The translations under genes and the position numbers were made by a program. Below are positions 17,261 to 25,626 of a stretch of DNA of 46,996 nucleotides, one piece after another. The DNA comes from Immundisolibacter sp. (lineage in GTDB: Bacteria > Pseudomonadota > Gammaproteobacteria > Immundisolibacterales > Immundisolibacteraceae), in NCBI RefSeq assembly GCF_014359565.1, contig NZ_JACIZD010000018.1, positions 1 through 46,996 on the forward strand. The letters are read 5' to 3'. The notes beneath the pieces are model-generated. The model did no database searches, had not been told where the DNA came from, and saw only the letters and a program-made list of their open reading frames with translations. Position 1 is the stretch's first letter; each line of letters starts with the position of its first letter.

Positions 17261-18273
17261 TCGTGCGTCTGTCGGCGCTGGGCGACATCGTCATGGCCGG
17301 CGGGCTGCCGGGCGCGCTGCGCGCCCGCTATCCGGCGGCGCACATCGCCTGGCTGGTGCAGGAAGGCTTCGAGGCGCTGCCGGCCGCCAATCCGGCGCTC
17401 GACGAGGTGCTGGTGTGGCCACGCCGCCAGTGGCGGCAGCTGCGGCAGGCCGGTCGCTATGGCGACTGGCTGGGCGCGGTGCGGCGCTTCGTGGGCGGGC
17501 TGCGGGCGCGGCGTTTCGATCTGGCCATCGACGCCCAGGGCCTGCTCAAGAGCGCGCTGTGGGTGCGCGCGTGTGGCGCCCGGCAGCGGCTTGGCGTGGA
17601 CCCGGCCGAGGGCAGCCGCCTGCTGCTGACCCGGGCGCTGCGCACGCCGAACGACAAGACCTTTGCCGCCGAATACGGCTATCTCGCCGCCGAGCTTGGT
17701 CTGGCGGAGCCGGCACCGGCCCTGCCGCTGACCGCACCTGGCCGGGAGGCGGCGCAGGCGCTGCTGACGGCGGCTGGCGTGGCCGGTGACTACGCCGTCC
17801 TGGCGCCGTTCACCACCCGCCCGCAAAAGCACTGGACGCAAGGCGCCTGGAGCGAGTTGGGACGTCGACTCCATGACGAGCGGGGCCTGATGCCACTGCT
17901 GCTGGGCGGGCCGGGTGAGGTGGACGCCGGGCAGCGCATCGAGACCGCCAGCGGTGGCGCGGTGCGCAACCTGGCCGGCCGCACCGACATCGCCGCCGCC
18001 GCCGCGCTGGTGGCCGGCGCGCGCCTGGTGGTGGGTGTCGATACGGGTTTGACCCACATGGGCGTCGCCGCCGGGGTGCCGACGCTGGCGCTGTTCGGCT
18101 CGACCTGCCCGTACCTGAGCGCCCCCGGTCGCCCGCTGACCGTGCTCTACCACGGCCTGTCCTGTTCCCCCTGCAAACGATCGCCCAGCTGCGGCGGCGC
18201 CCATCCGTGCCTGACCAGCATCGGTGTCGACGAAGTGCTGCGTTCCATCCCGGCGGAGGCCGCCATCCGATGA
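17248..18273 (+). CDS. GT9 heptosyltransferase I-like protein (WaaC family)
   Basis: A 341-residue GT-B family 9 enzyme that, by family, transfers L-glycero-D-manno-heptose onto the Kdo-lipid A core. It opens with MRILIVRLSALGDIVMAGGL, the heptosyltransferase signature, has FDLAIDAQGLLKSAL (about 90-104), APFTTRPQKHW (donor region) and VVGVDTGLTHMGVAAGVPTLALFG near 260-283. The C-terminus has a Cys-rich segment (SCSPCKRSPSC). It overlaps the upstream ligase gene and the next GT4 gene (ATGA). WaaC is favoured over WaaF by the start and the ADAQGLLK-like motif. Confidence 0.88.
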   Translation: MRILIVRLSALGDIVMAGGLPGALRARYPAAHIAWLVQEGFEALPAANPALDEVLVWPRRQWRQLRQAGRYGDWLGAVRRFVGGLRARRFDLAIDAQGLLKSALWVRACGARQRLGVDPAEGSRLLLTRALRTPNDKTFAAEYGYLAAELGLAEPAPALPLTAPGREAAQALLTAAGVAGDYAVLAPFTTRPQKHWTQGAWSELGRRLHDERGLMPLLLGGPGEVDAGQRIETASGGAVRNLAGRTDIAAAAALVAGARLVVGVDTGLTHMGVAAGVPTLALFGSTCPYLSAPGRPLTVLYHGLSCSPCKRSPSCGGAHPCLTSIGVDEVLRSIPAEAAIR

Positions 18274-19385
18274 AGATTTTTCACGTCGAAACCGGCTGCC
18301 ACCTGTACGGTGGCGCCCTGCAGGTGCAGTACCTGATGCAGGGCCTGGCGGGCCTGGGGCACCGGAACGTGCTGCTGTGCGACCGGCGCAGTCCGCTGGC
18401 GCAGGCGGCGCAGGGCGTGGCGAAGGTGTACGCCTGCGACACCCGCGGCGACCTCGACCTGGCGCTGGTCGGGCGTCTGTGGCGCCTGCTGCGGCGCGAG
18501 CGGCCGGACCTGCTGCACCTGCACAGCCGGCGCGGCGCCGATCTGCTGGGCGGCATCGCCGGGCGCCTGGCCGGCCTGCCGGTGCTGCTGACCCGGCGCG
18601 TGGACAACCGCGAGCTGCGCGCGCTGGTGCCGCCGAAGTACGCGCTGTTCGATCACGTGGTCGCCATCTCGCAGGGCATTGCCGCGGTACTGCGCGCCGA
18701 TGGCGTGCCGGCGGCCAAGATCTCCTGCGTGCCCAGCGCCGTCGATACCGACGTCTACCGGCCGCAGCGCGATCGCGCCTGGCTGGCGGCGGAAACCGGC
18801 ATCGCGCCGCAGCAGCCGGTGATCGGCATGGTGGCGCAGCTGATTCCACGCAAGGGCCACCGCTTTCTGCTGGCGGCCTTGCCGGCGTTGCTGGCGCGCC
18901 ATCCGGCGGCGCAGGTGCTGCTGCTGGGCCGCGGTCCGCTGCAGGCGCAGTTGCAGGCCGACATCGCCGCGCAGGGTCTGGCCGACCGGGTGCGGATGAT
19001 GGGCTTTCGCGACGACCTGCCGCGCCTGTTGCCGTGCCTGGACCTGCTGGTGCACCCGGCCGAGCGGGAGGGTCTGGGTGTGTCGCTGCTGCAGGCGGCC
19101 GCCTGCGGCGTGCCGATCGTCGCCAGTGACGCCGGCGGCATGCCGGAAGTGGTGCAGGAAAACGGTCATCTGGTGCCGCCCGGCGACGTCGCGGCGCTGG
19201 CGGCGGCCATGGCGCGCGTGCTGGACGAGCCGGGGCAGGCGGTACGGATGGGCGAGCTGGGCCGGGCGCTGGTGCAGCGGCGTTTCTCGGTGGCGGCCAT
19301 GGTGGCCGGCAATCTGGCCGTGTATCGCAAGCTGCTCGGTGGGCACGCGGCCGTGTCGCAGCCGGAGCTGGTAACGGTCGAGTAG
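18270..19385 (+). CDS. Glycosyltransferase family 4
   Basis: A 371-residue GT4 enzyme. It begins MKIFHVETGCHLYGGALQVQ, which resembles LPS-core GT4 proteins encoded next to waaC. The donor half shows GMVAQLIPRKGHRFLLAAL, LLGRGPLQAQLQ and a conserved AEREGLGVSLLQAAACGVPI element. The frame is open 63 bases upstream, but the ATG at 18270 overlaps the waaC-like stop by four bases and is taken as start. It probably extends the LPS core or surface glycan. Confidence 0.9.
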   Translation: MKIFHVETGCHLYGGALQVQYLMQGLAGLGHRNVLLCDRRSPLAQAAQGVAKVYACDTRGDLDLALVGRLWRLLRRERPDLLHLHSRRGADLLGGIAGRLAGLPVLLTRRVDNRELRALVPPKYALFDHVVAISQGIAAVLRADGVPAAKISCVPSAVDTDVYRPQRDRAWLAAETGIAPQQPVIGMVAQLIPRKGHRFLLAALPALLARHPAAQVLLLGRGPLQAQLQADIAAQGLADRVRMMGFRDDLPRLLPCLDLLVHPAEREGLGVSLLQAAACGVPIVASDAGGMPEVVQENGHLVPPGDVAALAAAMARVLDEPGQAVRMGELGRALVQRRFSVAAMVAGNLAVYRKLLGGHAAVSQPELVTVE

Positions 19386-19391
19386 GCGGGT

Positions 19392-20453
19392 TTGCGTACC
19401 GTACAGCTCATCGCCAGCCGCGGCCTGGGTGGCGCGGAGGGCTTTTTCAAGCGGCTTTGCAGCGGGCTGATGGAGCGCGAGTGCGAGGTTCACGCGCTGC
19501 TGCGCGAGGGTGGCGCGCTGCTGGCCGATCTGCCGCCGGATATGGCGCGCTCGGCCCTGCCGCTGCGCACGGTGTGGGATCCGCTGTCCCGGCTGGAAGT
19601 GCGGCGCGAGCTGCAGCGGCTGCGGCCGGACCTGGTGCAGACCTGGATGAGCCGCGCCACGCGCCTGACGCGGGCGCCGCGCGGCATGGTGCACGTGGCA
19701 CGGCTGGGCGGCTATTACACGCCGGCGCGTTTTGCCCATGCCGATGCCGTGGTGGTGAACAGTCGCGGCTTGGCGGACCACCTGCTGGCGGCCGGCTTGC
19801 CGGCGCGGCGCGTGCACCTGATCGGCAATTTCGTGGACGCACCGGCGCCGCTTGCGCCGTCGCAGGCGGCCGACCTGCGCGCCGGTCTGCCCTTGCCGGC
19901 CGATGCCTGGCTGCTGCTGGCGGTCGGCCGCTGTGTGCCGGTCAAGGGCTGGGACGTGCTGCTGCAGGCGTTTGCCAGGCTGCCGCGCGCCATTGCCGGG
20001 CGGCCGGTCGGGTTGCTGCTGCTGGGCGACGGCCCGCTGCGGGAGTCGCTGCAGGAGCAGGCCCGTCAGCTGGGCGTGGCCGGGCGGGTGCACTTCGCCG
20101 GTTGGCAGGCCGATCCGGCGCCGTTCTACGCGCTGGCCGATCTGGTGGTGTTCCCGTCGCGGGCAGCGGAGGCGCTGGGCAACGTGATCCTGGAAGCCTG
20201 GGCGCACGGGCGGCCGGTGCTGAGCAGCGCCTGCCACGGCGCGCGCGAAATCACCTGCCCCGACGTCGATGCCGTGCAGGTGCCGTGCGAGGACGTGGCC
20301 GCGTTGACCGGAGCCATCGCCAGCCTGCTGCCGAACGATGCCCGGCGCGCCGCCCTGGCCGCCGCCGGTCAGGTTCGCATTGGCCGCGACTTCAGCCGGG
20401 AAGCCGTGGTCGGTGCCTATCTGGACCTGTACCGGTACCTGCTGGGGCACTGA
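19392..20453 (+). CDS. Glycosyltransferase family 4
   Basis: A 353-residue GT4 enzyme starting at a TTG (19392), six bases after the previous stop. There is no ATG or GTG in a better place. It begins RTVQLIASRGLGGAEGFFKR. The donor half contains AVGRCVPVKGWDVLLQAF, LLGDGPLRESLQEQ and SRAAEALGNVILEAWAHGRP. The stop lies one base before the deacetylase start, so translation is likely coupled. Acceptor and donor are unknown. Confidence 0.87.
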   Translation: MRTVQLIASRGLGGAEGFFKRLCSGLMERECEVHALLREGGALLADLPPDMARSALPLRTVWDPLSRLEVRRELQRLRPDLVQTWMSRATRLTRAPRGMVHVARLGGYYTPARFAHADAVVVNSRGLADHLLAAGLPARRVHLIGNFVDAPAPLAPSQAADLRAGLPLPADAWLLLAVGRCVPVKGWDVLLQAFARLPRAIAGRPVGLLLLGDGPLRESLQEQARQLGVAGRVHFAGWQADPAPFYALADLVVFPSRAAEALGNVILEAWAHGRPVLSSACHGAREITCPDVDAVQVPCEDVAALTGAIASLLPNDARRAALAAAGQVRIGRDFSREAVVGAYLDLYRYLLGH

Positions 20454-20454
20454 C

Positions 20455-21195
20455 ATGACGGGCACCGGCCGGGTATCCATCCTCATGTATCACCAGGTGG
20501 GCCAGTTCGCGCCGATGCGCGAACACCGCTCGACCTACTGCGATCACCGCAACTTCGCCGCGCAGATGGCCTGGCTGCATCGCCTGCGCTACACGGTGCT
20601 GCGGCTGGACGAGGCCATCGCCGGTCTGCGCGGCGAGCGCCCGCTGCCGTCGCGGGCGGTGGTGCTCACCTTCGACGACGGTTACGAGAACTTCTACGAG
20701 TACGCCTGGCCGGTGCTGGCGCAGTACGGCTTTCCGGCCATGGTCTACCTGCTGGCGGATCGGCTCGGCCAGCCGGCGGCCTGGTTTGCCGCCGACGGCC
20801 GGGCCACGCCGCCGCTGATGAGTGCCTCGCGGGTGCGCGAGCTGCACCGGGCGGGCGTCGACTTTGGCAGCCACGGCCTGTCCCATCAACGCCTGGCGCA
20901 GATCGACCCGGATGTGGCCGGGCAGGAAGTGAGCGACAGCAGGCACCGGCTCGAAGCGGTGCTGGGCGCGCCGGTGCGCCATTTCTGCTATCCCTACGGC
21001 AGCTACGACGAGGCGGTGGTGGCGATGGTCGCCGAGGCGGGGTACGTCAGCGCCACCACCTGCGATCGGGCGGCGGCGTATCCGGGCCAGGACCTGCTGC
21101 GCCTGCCGCGCAAGGCGATTTCGTTCGGCGACAACCTGGCCGGCTACGCGTGGAAACTGCACATGAAGAACCAGCCCCGCGGCGCCGGGTGCTGA
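20455..21195 (+). CDS. Polysaccharide deacetylase family protein (CE4, NodB-like)
   Basis: A 246-residue carbohydrate esterase family 4 protein that removes acyl groups from an amino sugar. The signature VVLTFDDGYEN carries the catalytic Asp pair, and FGSHGLSHQRLAQ gives the HxxxH metal ligands. FCYPYGSYDEAV is the third motif. There is no signal peptide, so it is cytoplasmic or on the inner face of the membrane. The start at 20455 is one base after the previous stop. In this operon it probably trims a sugar intermediate during glycan assembly. Confidence 0.9.
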   Translation: MTGTGRVSILMYHQVGQFAPMREHRSTYCDHRNFAAQMAWLHRLRYTVLRLDEAIAGLRGERPLPSRAVVLTFDDGYENFYEYAWPVLAQYGFPAMVYLLADRLGQPAAWFAADGRATPPLMSASRVRELHRAGVDFGSHGLSHQRLAQIDPDVAGQEVSDSRHRLEAVLGAPVRHFCYPYGSYDEAVVAMVAEAGYVSATTCDRAAAYPGQDLLRLPRKAISFGDNLAGYAWKLHMKNQPRGAGC

Positions 21196-21252
21196 GACGA
21201 GCGTCGTTCGAGCGTTGTCCGGGCGACGCCGGACGCCGTCGAAGCCGGCTTG

Positions 21253-21564
21253 TCAGGCGACCGAGCGGCGGGCGGGCGAATCGAGCCAGCCCAGCACCCG
21301 ATTGACGTCCGCCAGGCGCAGGCTGCCGTCGTCGGCCGATTCCTCGGTCTCGAACACGTCGGCGTCGAGCACCACCAGCTTGCCGGGCGCCACATGCAGG
21401 CAGGCACCGGATGACAGCTGCACCGCGGCCGCGGCGTCCAGCGCCGCGACCAGCGTGTCATCGGCGAATACCGGCTCGCCGCGAGACAGCAGGCGGGTGT
21501 TGCCGTTCGGGTCCACGCACGTCACGCGACCGCACACGGCGCTGATCGAGCCTATGGTTTCCAT
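21253..21564 (-). CDS. Small protein like the N-terminal retention module of LapA-type adhesins
   Basis: A 103-residue protein. It begins METIGSISAVCGRVTCVDPNG, followed by LLSRGEPVFADDTLVAALDA, AAVQLSSGACLHVAPGKLVVLDADVFE. This pattern (a G-x-V-x-x-V-D-x-x-G-x-x-R-x-L-x-x-G-D/E start and a beta-rich FecR-like fold) is recalled from the N-terminal retention module of large RTX adhesins such as LapA. Here it stands alone: no repeats, RTX or dialanine cleavage motif follow. Two Cys residues are present. It lies on the same strand as, and 100 bases beyond the stop of, the LuxR-type regulator. The function is unknown. Confidence 0.6.
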   Translation of the reverse strand: METIGSISAVCGRVTCVDPNGNTRLLSRGEPVFADDTLVAALDAAAAVQLSSGACLHVAPGKLVVLDADVFETEESADDGSLRLADVNRVLGWLDSPARRSVA

Positions 21565-21664
21565 TGCGATGTCTCACCGGATGCCGCCTTGCGGCGCGTT
21601 GCTGCGCACTATGCCGGCAGTTGCCCGCCGTGGCTATTGGACTTTGGTTGCTGCGCCGCGGCGC

Positions 21665-22360
21665 TCAGCACACCGGCGTGGTGGGGCTGGTGTATTGCAT
21701 CCGAGCGGTCACCAGCAGCGCCAGTTGCAGGCGGTCGTGCACGCCGAGCTTGGCGAACACCGAGCCCAGATGCGCCTTGACGGTACGCTCGGTAATGCCA
21801 AGGCGCTGGGCGATGAGCTTGTTGCTGCTGCCCATGCCGATCTGCAGCGCGATTTGCTGCTCGCGGGCGGTGAGCAGGTCAAGGTCGATGCTGCCGTCGG
21901 TGTCCACCTGCAGCGGCGCGTTCTGTCCGACCAGCGCCACCAGCCGGTCGGTCAGGCGCCGGCCAACCCACGCCTCGCCGTTTTGCACCGTGGTGACCGC
22001 CTTGGCCAGCAGACGCGGGTCGATGTAGGCGTTGCAGTAGCCGCGGGCGCCGGCGCGCAGGGCGGCGATGCCCTCCTCGTCGTTGGGCTGGTGGCTGAGC
22101 GCGATGATCCGCGTCTGCGGGCTGAAACTGAGCAAGCCGGCAATGCCGGCAGCGCCAGACAGCGACAGATCGGTCAGCGATAAATCCAGCAGCATGACAT
22201 CGGGCCGCCGCCCGGCCAGGGTGCCTTCGGCTTCCGCCAGCAGACGCACGCGCCGGATCAGCGTGCCGCGCCCGCCCACCGCCACCGCCCAGCGGTCCAT
22301 CAACGAGGCGTCCTCGCTGGTCAGCAGGATCATGCGTCGCGCCCTGTAGTGACTGGTCAT
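21665..22360 (-). CDS. LuxR-type response regulator with degenerate receiver
   Basis: A protein of about 231 residues from the ATG at 22360. Starts at 22399 and 22333 are also possible. The N-terminal receiver-like domain has the phospho-acceptor candidate Asp59 (VMLLDLSLTD) and Ser89. The acidic pair is Ser15-Glu16 (ILLTSED), and the invariant Lys is Ala111 (GARGYCNA). The C-terminal LuxR helix-turn-helix (about 162-215) is intact: LTAREQQIALQI, NKLIAQRLGITERTVKAHL. It is predicted to bind DNA, perhaps without phosphorylation. No sensor kinase is adjacent. It precedes the retention-module-like gene. Confidence 0.85.
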   Translation of the reverse strand: MTSHYRARRMILLTSEDASLMDRWAVAVGGRGTLIRRVRLLAEAEGTLAGRRPDVMLLDLSLTDLSLSGAAGIAGLLSFSPQTRIIALSHQPNDEEGIAALRAGARGYCNAYIDPRLLAKAVTTVQNGEAWVGRRLTDRLVALVGQNAPLQVDTDGSIDLDLLTAREQQIALQIGMGSSNKLIAQRLGITERTVKAHLGSVFAKLGVHDRLQLALLVTARMQYTSPTTPVC

Positions 22361-22473
22361 CCGCCCGTTGCACGCCAGCGCCGGGCCTACCGACAACATC
22401 TATCGGCAGCGGACGCGCGGACTTGAGGCCGGACCTGTGTGTGTGCCCACCATGGCCCGGCATGGGCGGGATT

Positions 22474-23274
22474 CTACAGCGGGCGCCCCGGTGCCGGGGC
22501 GGTGCCTGGGGCCGGCTGGCAGGTGGCGGCCAGGCGCGGCAGGGCGGCCACGAGCAGCCGCTGGGCGGCGGCGATGCCACCGGCCAGATGCTGCTCGATC
22601 TCGGCCAGCAGGCTGCTGCCCCCTCGCCCGGCGGCGCGGTTGGCGACCACTGCCAGGCAGGCGTAGGGCAGGGCAAGTTCCCGCGCCAGGGCGGCTTCGG
22701 GCATGCCGGTCATGCCCACGATGTGGCAGCCGTCGCGCTCCAGGCGGTCGATTTCGGCGCGGGTTTCCAGGCGCGGCCCCTGCGTGGCGGCATAGGTGGC
22801 GCCGTCGATGAGGGCGATGCCGTGCTCGGCCGCTGCCGTGCGCAGCGCCCCGCGCAGGCCGGCGTCGTAGGGCTCGGTGAACTCGATGTGTTCGACGCGG
22901 CCGCCTGCGCCGTCAACGGGATCGCCGTCGAAGAAGGTCGCTTCGCGGCCGTGGGTGTAGTCCACGATCTGGTCCGGCAGCACCAGGGCGCCGGGCGGGA
23001 TGTGGGCCGGGATCGAGCCGACGGTGGCCACCGCCAGCACGGCGCGCGCGCCGGCCTGCTTGAGCGCCCACAGGTTGGCGCGGTAGTTGATGCGGTGCGG
23101 CGGCAGGCTGTGGGCGGCGCCGTGGCGGGGCAGGAAACACACCGCGATGCCGCCGACCTGGCCGCACAGCAGCGGCGCCGCCGGCTCGCCATAGGGCGTG
23201 CTGACCGACTGTGGCGTGAGCGGGCCCAGTTGCGGCCAGCGGTCCAGGCCCGATCCGCCGAGGATCGCGATCAT
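22474..23274 (-). CDS. S-methyl-5'-thioinosine phosphorylase
   Basis: A 266-residue member of the purine nucleoside phosphorylase family. The N-terminus ILGGSGLDRW and FLPRHGAAHSLPPHRINYRAN are family signatures, with the phosphate-binding region at THGREATFFDG. In the base-binding loop, human MTA phosphorylase has Asp; here VVANRAAGRG has Asn212, indicating 6-oxopurine (methylthioinosine) specificity as in Pseudomonas MTIP. The product would be hypoxanthine plus methylthioribose 1-phosphate. It overlaps hpt by four bases, which fits direct passage of hypoxanthine to salvage. Confidence 0.88.
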   Translation of the reverse strand: MIAILGGSGLDRWPQLGPLTPQSVSTPYGEPAAPLLCGQVGGIAVCFLPRHGAAHSLPPHRINYRANLWALKQAGARAVLAVATVGSIPAHIPPGALVLPDQIVDYTHGREATFFDGDPVDGAGGRVEHIEFTEPYDAGLRGALRTAAAEHGIALIDGATYAATQGPRLETRAEIDRLERDGCHIVGMTGMPEAALARELALPYACLAVVANRAAGRGGSSLLAEIEQHLAGGIAAAQRLLVAALPRLAATCQPAPGTAPAPGRPL

Positions 23275-23828
23275 GACGCTTGCGTCACGGCGTAGATGCC
23301 CGGCACGTTGCGCAGATAGCCCTTGTAGTCCATGCCCCAGCCGAACAGGTAGCGGTCGGGCGTGGTCAGCCCCACGAAATCGGCCTCTATGGCTGCCTCG
23401 CGCTGGCAGCGTTTGTCCACCAGTACCAGGGTATGCACGCTGGCGGCGCCGGCGCGCCGGCAAAAATCGACCAGCGCGGCCAGGGTGATGCCGCGGTCGA
23501 GCACGTCGTCCACGATCAGCACATGCCTGCCGGCCAGTTCGGCCGTGGGCGTGACTTTCCAGGCCAGTTCGCCGCCGCTGAGCGCGCCCGCGTAGCGGGT
23601 GGCGTGGATGTAATCGAACTCCAGCGGGAAATCGAGCTGCGGCAGCAGGTGGCCGGCCAGCACCACGCCGCCGGTCATCGGACACAGCAGCAGCGGATTG
23701 TGGCCCGCCAGCGCCGCCGTGACCTCGCCGGCCAGGCGATCGACCGCGGCGCGCACGGTCGCCTCGTCGTACAGGCACTCGGCGGCGCGGTAGACGGCCC
23801 AGGCCTCGGCGGCGAGCGCGTCGCTCAA
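23271..23828 (-). CDS. hpt: Hypoxanthine-guanine phosphoribosyltransferase
   Basis: A 185-residue phosphoribosyltransferase that converts hypoxanthine or guanine plus PRPP to IMP or GMP. The PRPP loop is [15 protein letters not shown], with Asp-Asp at 107-108. The Lys of LVLVDKRCQ and the [16 protein letters not shown]-terminal segment are the usual HPRT elements. The start is a TTG at 23828, overlapping the galU stop by four bases; no ATG lies nearby. Length and start agree with bacterial Hpt of about 180 residues. Confidence 0.9.
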   Translation of the reverse strand: MSDALAAEAWAVYRAAECLYDEATVRAAVDRLAGEVTAALAGHNPLLLCPMTGGVVLAGHLLPQLDFPLEFDYIHATRYAGALSGGELAWKVTPTAELAGRHVLIVDDVLDRGITLAALVDFCRRAGAASVHTLVLVDKRCQREAAIEADFVGLTTPDRYLFGWGMDYKGYLRNVPGIYAVTQAS

Positions 23829-24742
23829 GAGCGCGGCTCGAAGGACTCGTTGGCGCGCTCGAGCAGGAATTGCTTGAAGTCCTCGCCGAGCTCCGGGTGG
23901 CGCAGGCCGTACTCGATAGTGGCTTCCAGATACCCCAGCTTGCTGCCGCAGTCGTAGCGGTGGCCGGGGATGTTGTAGGCGAACAGGCGTTCGAACTTGA
24001 TCAGCTCGGCCAGGGCGTCGGTGAGCTGGATCTCGCCGCCGGCGCCGCGCTGGGTGGCGCGCAGCAGGTCGAACACGCGCGGCGTGAGCACGTAGCGGCC
24101 GACCACGCCCAGGTTGGACGGGGCGTTTTCCGGCGCCGGCTTCTCGACGATATCGTCGACTTCGTACAGGCCGTTGCCGACCGCGCGCGGCTTGACGATG
24201 CCGTAACGGCGCGAGAACTCGATCGGGATTTCCTCGACCCCGATGATGCTGGCGCCGCGCTGGTTGTAGACATCGATCATGTCCTTCAGGCAGGTGGCGG
24301 TGTGCAGGCCGGGGTCGCGGGCGGCGATCAGGTCGTCGGCCAGCAGCACCGCAAACGGCGCGTCGCCGACCACCGGCGCGGCGCACAGCACGGCGTGGCC
24401 CAGACCCAGCGGCGCCGCCTGGCGGATGTAGATGCAGGTGACATTCGGCGGCGTGATGTTGCGCACCAGTTCGAGCATGTCGTTCTTGCCGCCTTTCTCG
24501 AGCGTGGCCTCGAGTTCGTAGGCGGTGTCGAAGTGGTCCGGGATGGCGCGCTTGCTGCGTCCGGTGATGAACACCAGCTCGGTGATGCCGGCCGCCACCG
24601 CTTCCTCGACCGCGTACTGGATCAGCGGCTTGTCCACTACCGGCAGCATTTCCTTCGGGTTCGCCTTGGTGGCCGGCAGGAAGCGCGTGCCAAGACCGGC
24701 GACCGGGAAAACTGCCTTGGTGACGCGCTTGATGGCTGTCAT
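23825..24742 (-). CDS. galU: UTP-glucose-1-phosphate uridylyltransferase GalU
   Basis: A 305-residue nucleotidyltransferase that makes UDP-glucose from glucose 1-phosphate and UTP, the donor for LPS and surface glycans. The signature [20 protein letters not shown] plus [12 protein letters not shown] is at the N-terminus, and VLLADDL, GVEEIP and VVGRYVLTP follow. The ATG at 24742 gives the family length. The frame is open further upstream. The gene overlaps hpt and follows speE by 41 bases. It links to the glycan locus at 12.5-21.2 kb functionally, though not by transcript. Confidence 0.95.
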   Translation of the reverse strand: MTAIKRVTKAVFPVAGLGTRFLPATKANPKEMLPVVDKPLIQYAVEEAVAAGITELVFITGRSKRAIPDHFDTAYELEATLEKGGKNDMLELVRNITPPNVTCIYIRQAAPLGLGHAVLCAAPVVGDAPFAVLLADDLIAARDPGLHTATCLKDMIDVYNQRGASIIGVEEIPIEFSRRYGIVKPRAVGNGLYEVDDIVEKPAPENAPSNLGVVGRYVLTPRVFDLLRATQRGAGGEIQLTDALAELIKFERLFAYNIPGHRYDCGSKLGYLEATIEYGLRHPELGEDFKQFLLERANESFEPRS

Positions 24743-24783
24743 CGGGGATGAACTCCTGGTGATGGCGTGAGGAAGTGGCCGTT

Positions 24784-25623
24784 TCAGCCGAGCATGAACT
24801 GGGCTGGAGCCAGCGCACCGCGGTGGCGGGCGGCGTTGTAGTAGCGGCTGGCAAGCGTCGGCGGCGCACCGCCTTCGCCGCGGAAGGTGCTGGCCGACCC
24901 GTCGCGTGCGCCGATGGTCACGCTCCACCAGCCGGATGGGTAGGTGCACTGCGGAAAATCCACGGTGGCCACGTCGTTGAAGCCGGCGGCTTTCAGGTCG
25001 CGCTGCATGGCGCGGATCAGGTCGGCATGGAACAGCGGCGATTCGCTCTGCGCAGCCAGTACGCCACCGCTCGCCAGCGCGCGCTGGCAGTTGCGGTAGA
25101 AGTCCACGCTGAACAGCCCCTGCGCCGGGCCGACCGGGTCGGTGGAGTCGATCAGGATCACGTCGTAGCTGCCCGGCTCGGCATCCGCCACCCAGGCGAT
25201 GCCGTCCTGGAAGTACAGCCGCGCGCGCGGGTCGAAGCTGGCCGCATGCAAGGTGGGAAAGTGCAGCGCCGCCGCCTCGGTGACCGCCTGGTCGAGCTCG
25301 ACCATGTCCACCTGCTGCACGCTGTCGTGCTTGAGCACCTCGCGCAGGGTGCCGCAGTCACCGCCGCCGATGATCAGCACGCGCTTCGGATCGGCGTGGG
25401 TGAACATGGCCGGGTGCACCAGCATCTCGTGGTACACGAACTCGTCCCGCTCGGTGACCATGACCAGGCCGTCGAGGGTCATCAGCTTGCCAAAGCGCGT
25501 GGTCTGGAACACTTCCACGCGCTGGTAGGGCGACTGGAAGTCGTGGATTTGTTCCTTCAGCTCAAGCGAGATGGCGCTGCCTTCGCCGGCCCATTGTTCG
25601 GTGTACCAGGTGTCGTCCAGCAT
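24784..25623 (-). CDS. speE: Spermidine synthase (polyamine aminopropyltransferase)
   Basis: A 279-residue aminopropyltransferase that transfers the aminopropyl group of decarboxylated AdoMet to putrescine, giving spermidine and methylthioadenosine. The start is [11 protein letters not shown]. The Rossmann motif is [17 protein letters not shown] Cys stands in place of the more common Gly in [20 protein letters not shown] is the substrate and catalytic loop, and [11 protein letters not shown] is near the C-terminus. It lies three bases after the arginine decarboxylase gene. No AdoMet decarboxylase gene is seen in the window. Confidence 0.93.
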   Translation of the reverse strand: MLDDTWYTEQWAGEGSAISLELKEQIHDFQSPYQRVEVFQTTRFGKLMTLDGLVMVTERDEFVYHEMLVHPAMFTHADPKRVLIIGGGDCGTLREVLKHDSVQQVDMVELDQAVTEAAALHFPTLHAASFDPRARLYFQDGIAWVADAEPGSYDVILIDSTDPVGPAQGLFSVDFYRNCQRALASGGVLAAQSESPLFHADLIRAMQRDLKAAGFNDVATVDFPQCTYPSGWWSVTIGARDGSASTFRGEGGAPPTLASRYYNAARHRGALAPAQFMLG

Positions 25624-25626
25624 GGC

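Noticed and set aside
18147-20486. Long open frame (779 codons) antisense to the glycosyltransferase genes
   Set aside because: It crosses three well-supported plus-strand genes and reads as low-complexity His/Arg/Gln-rich sequence without domains.
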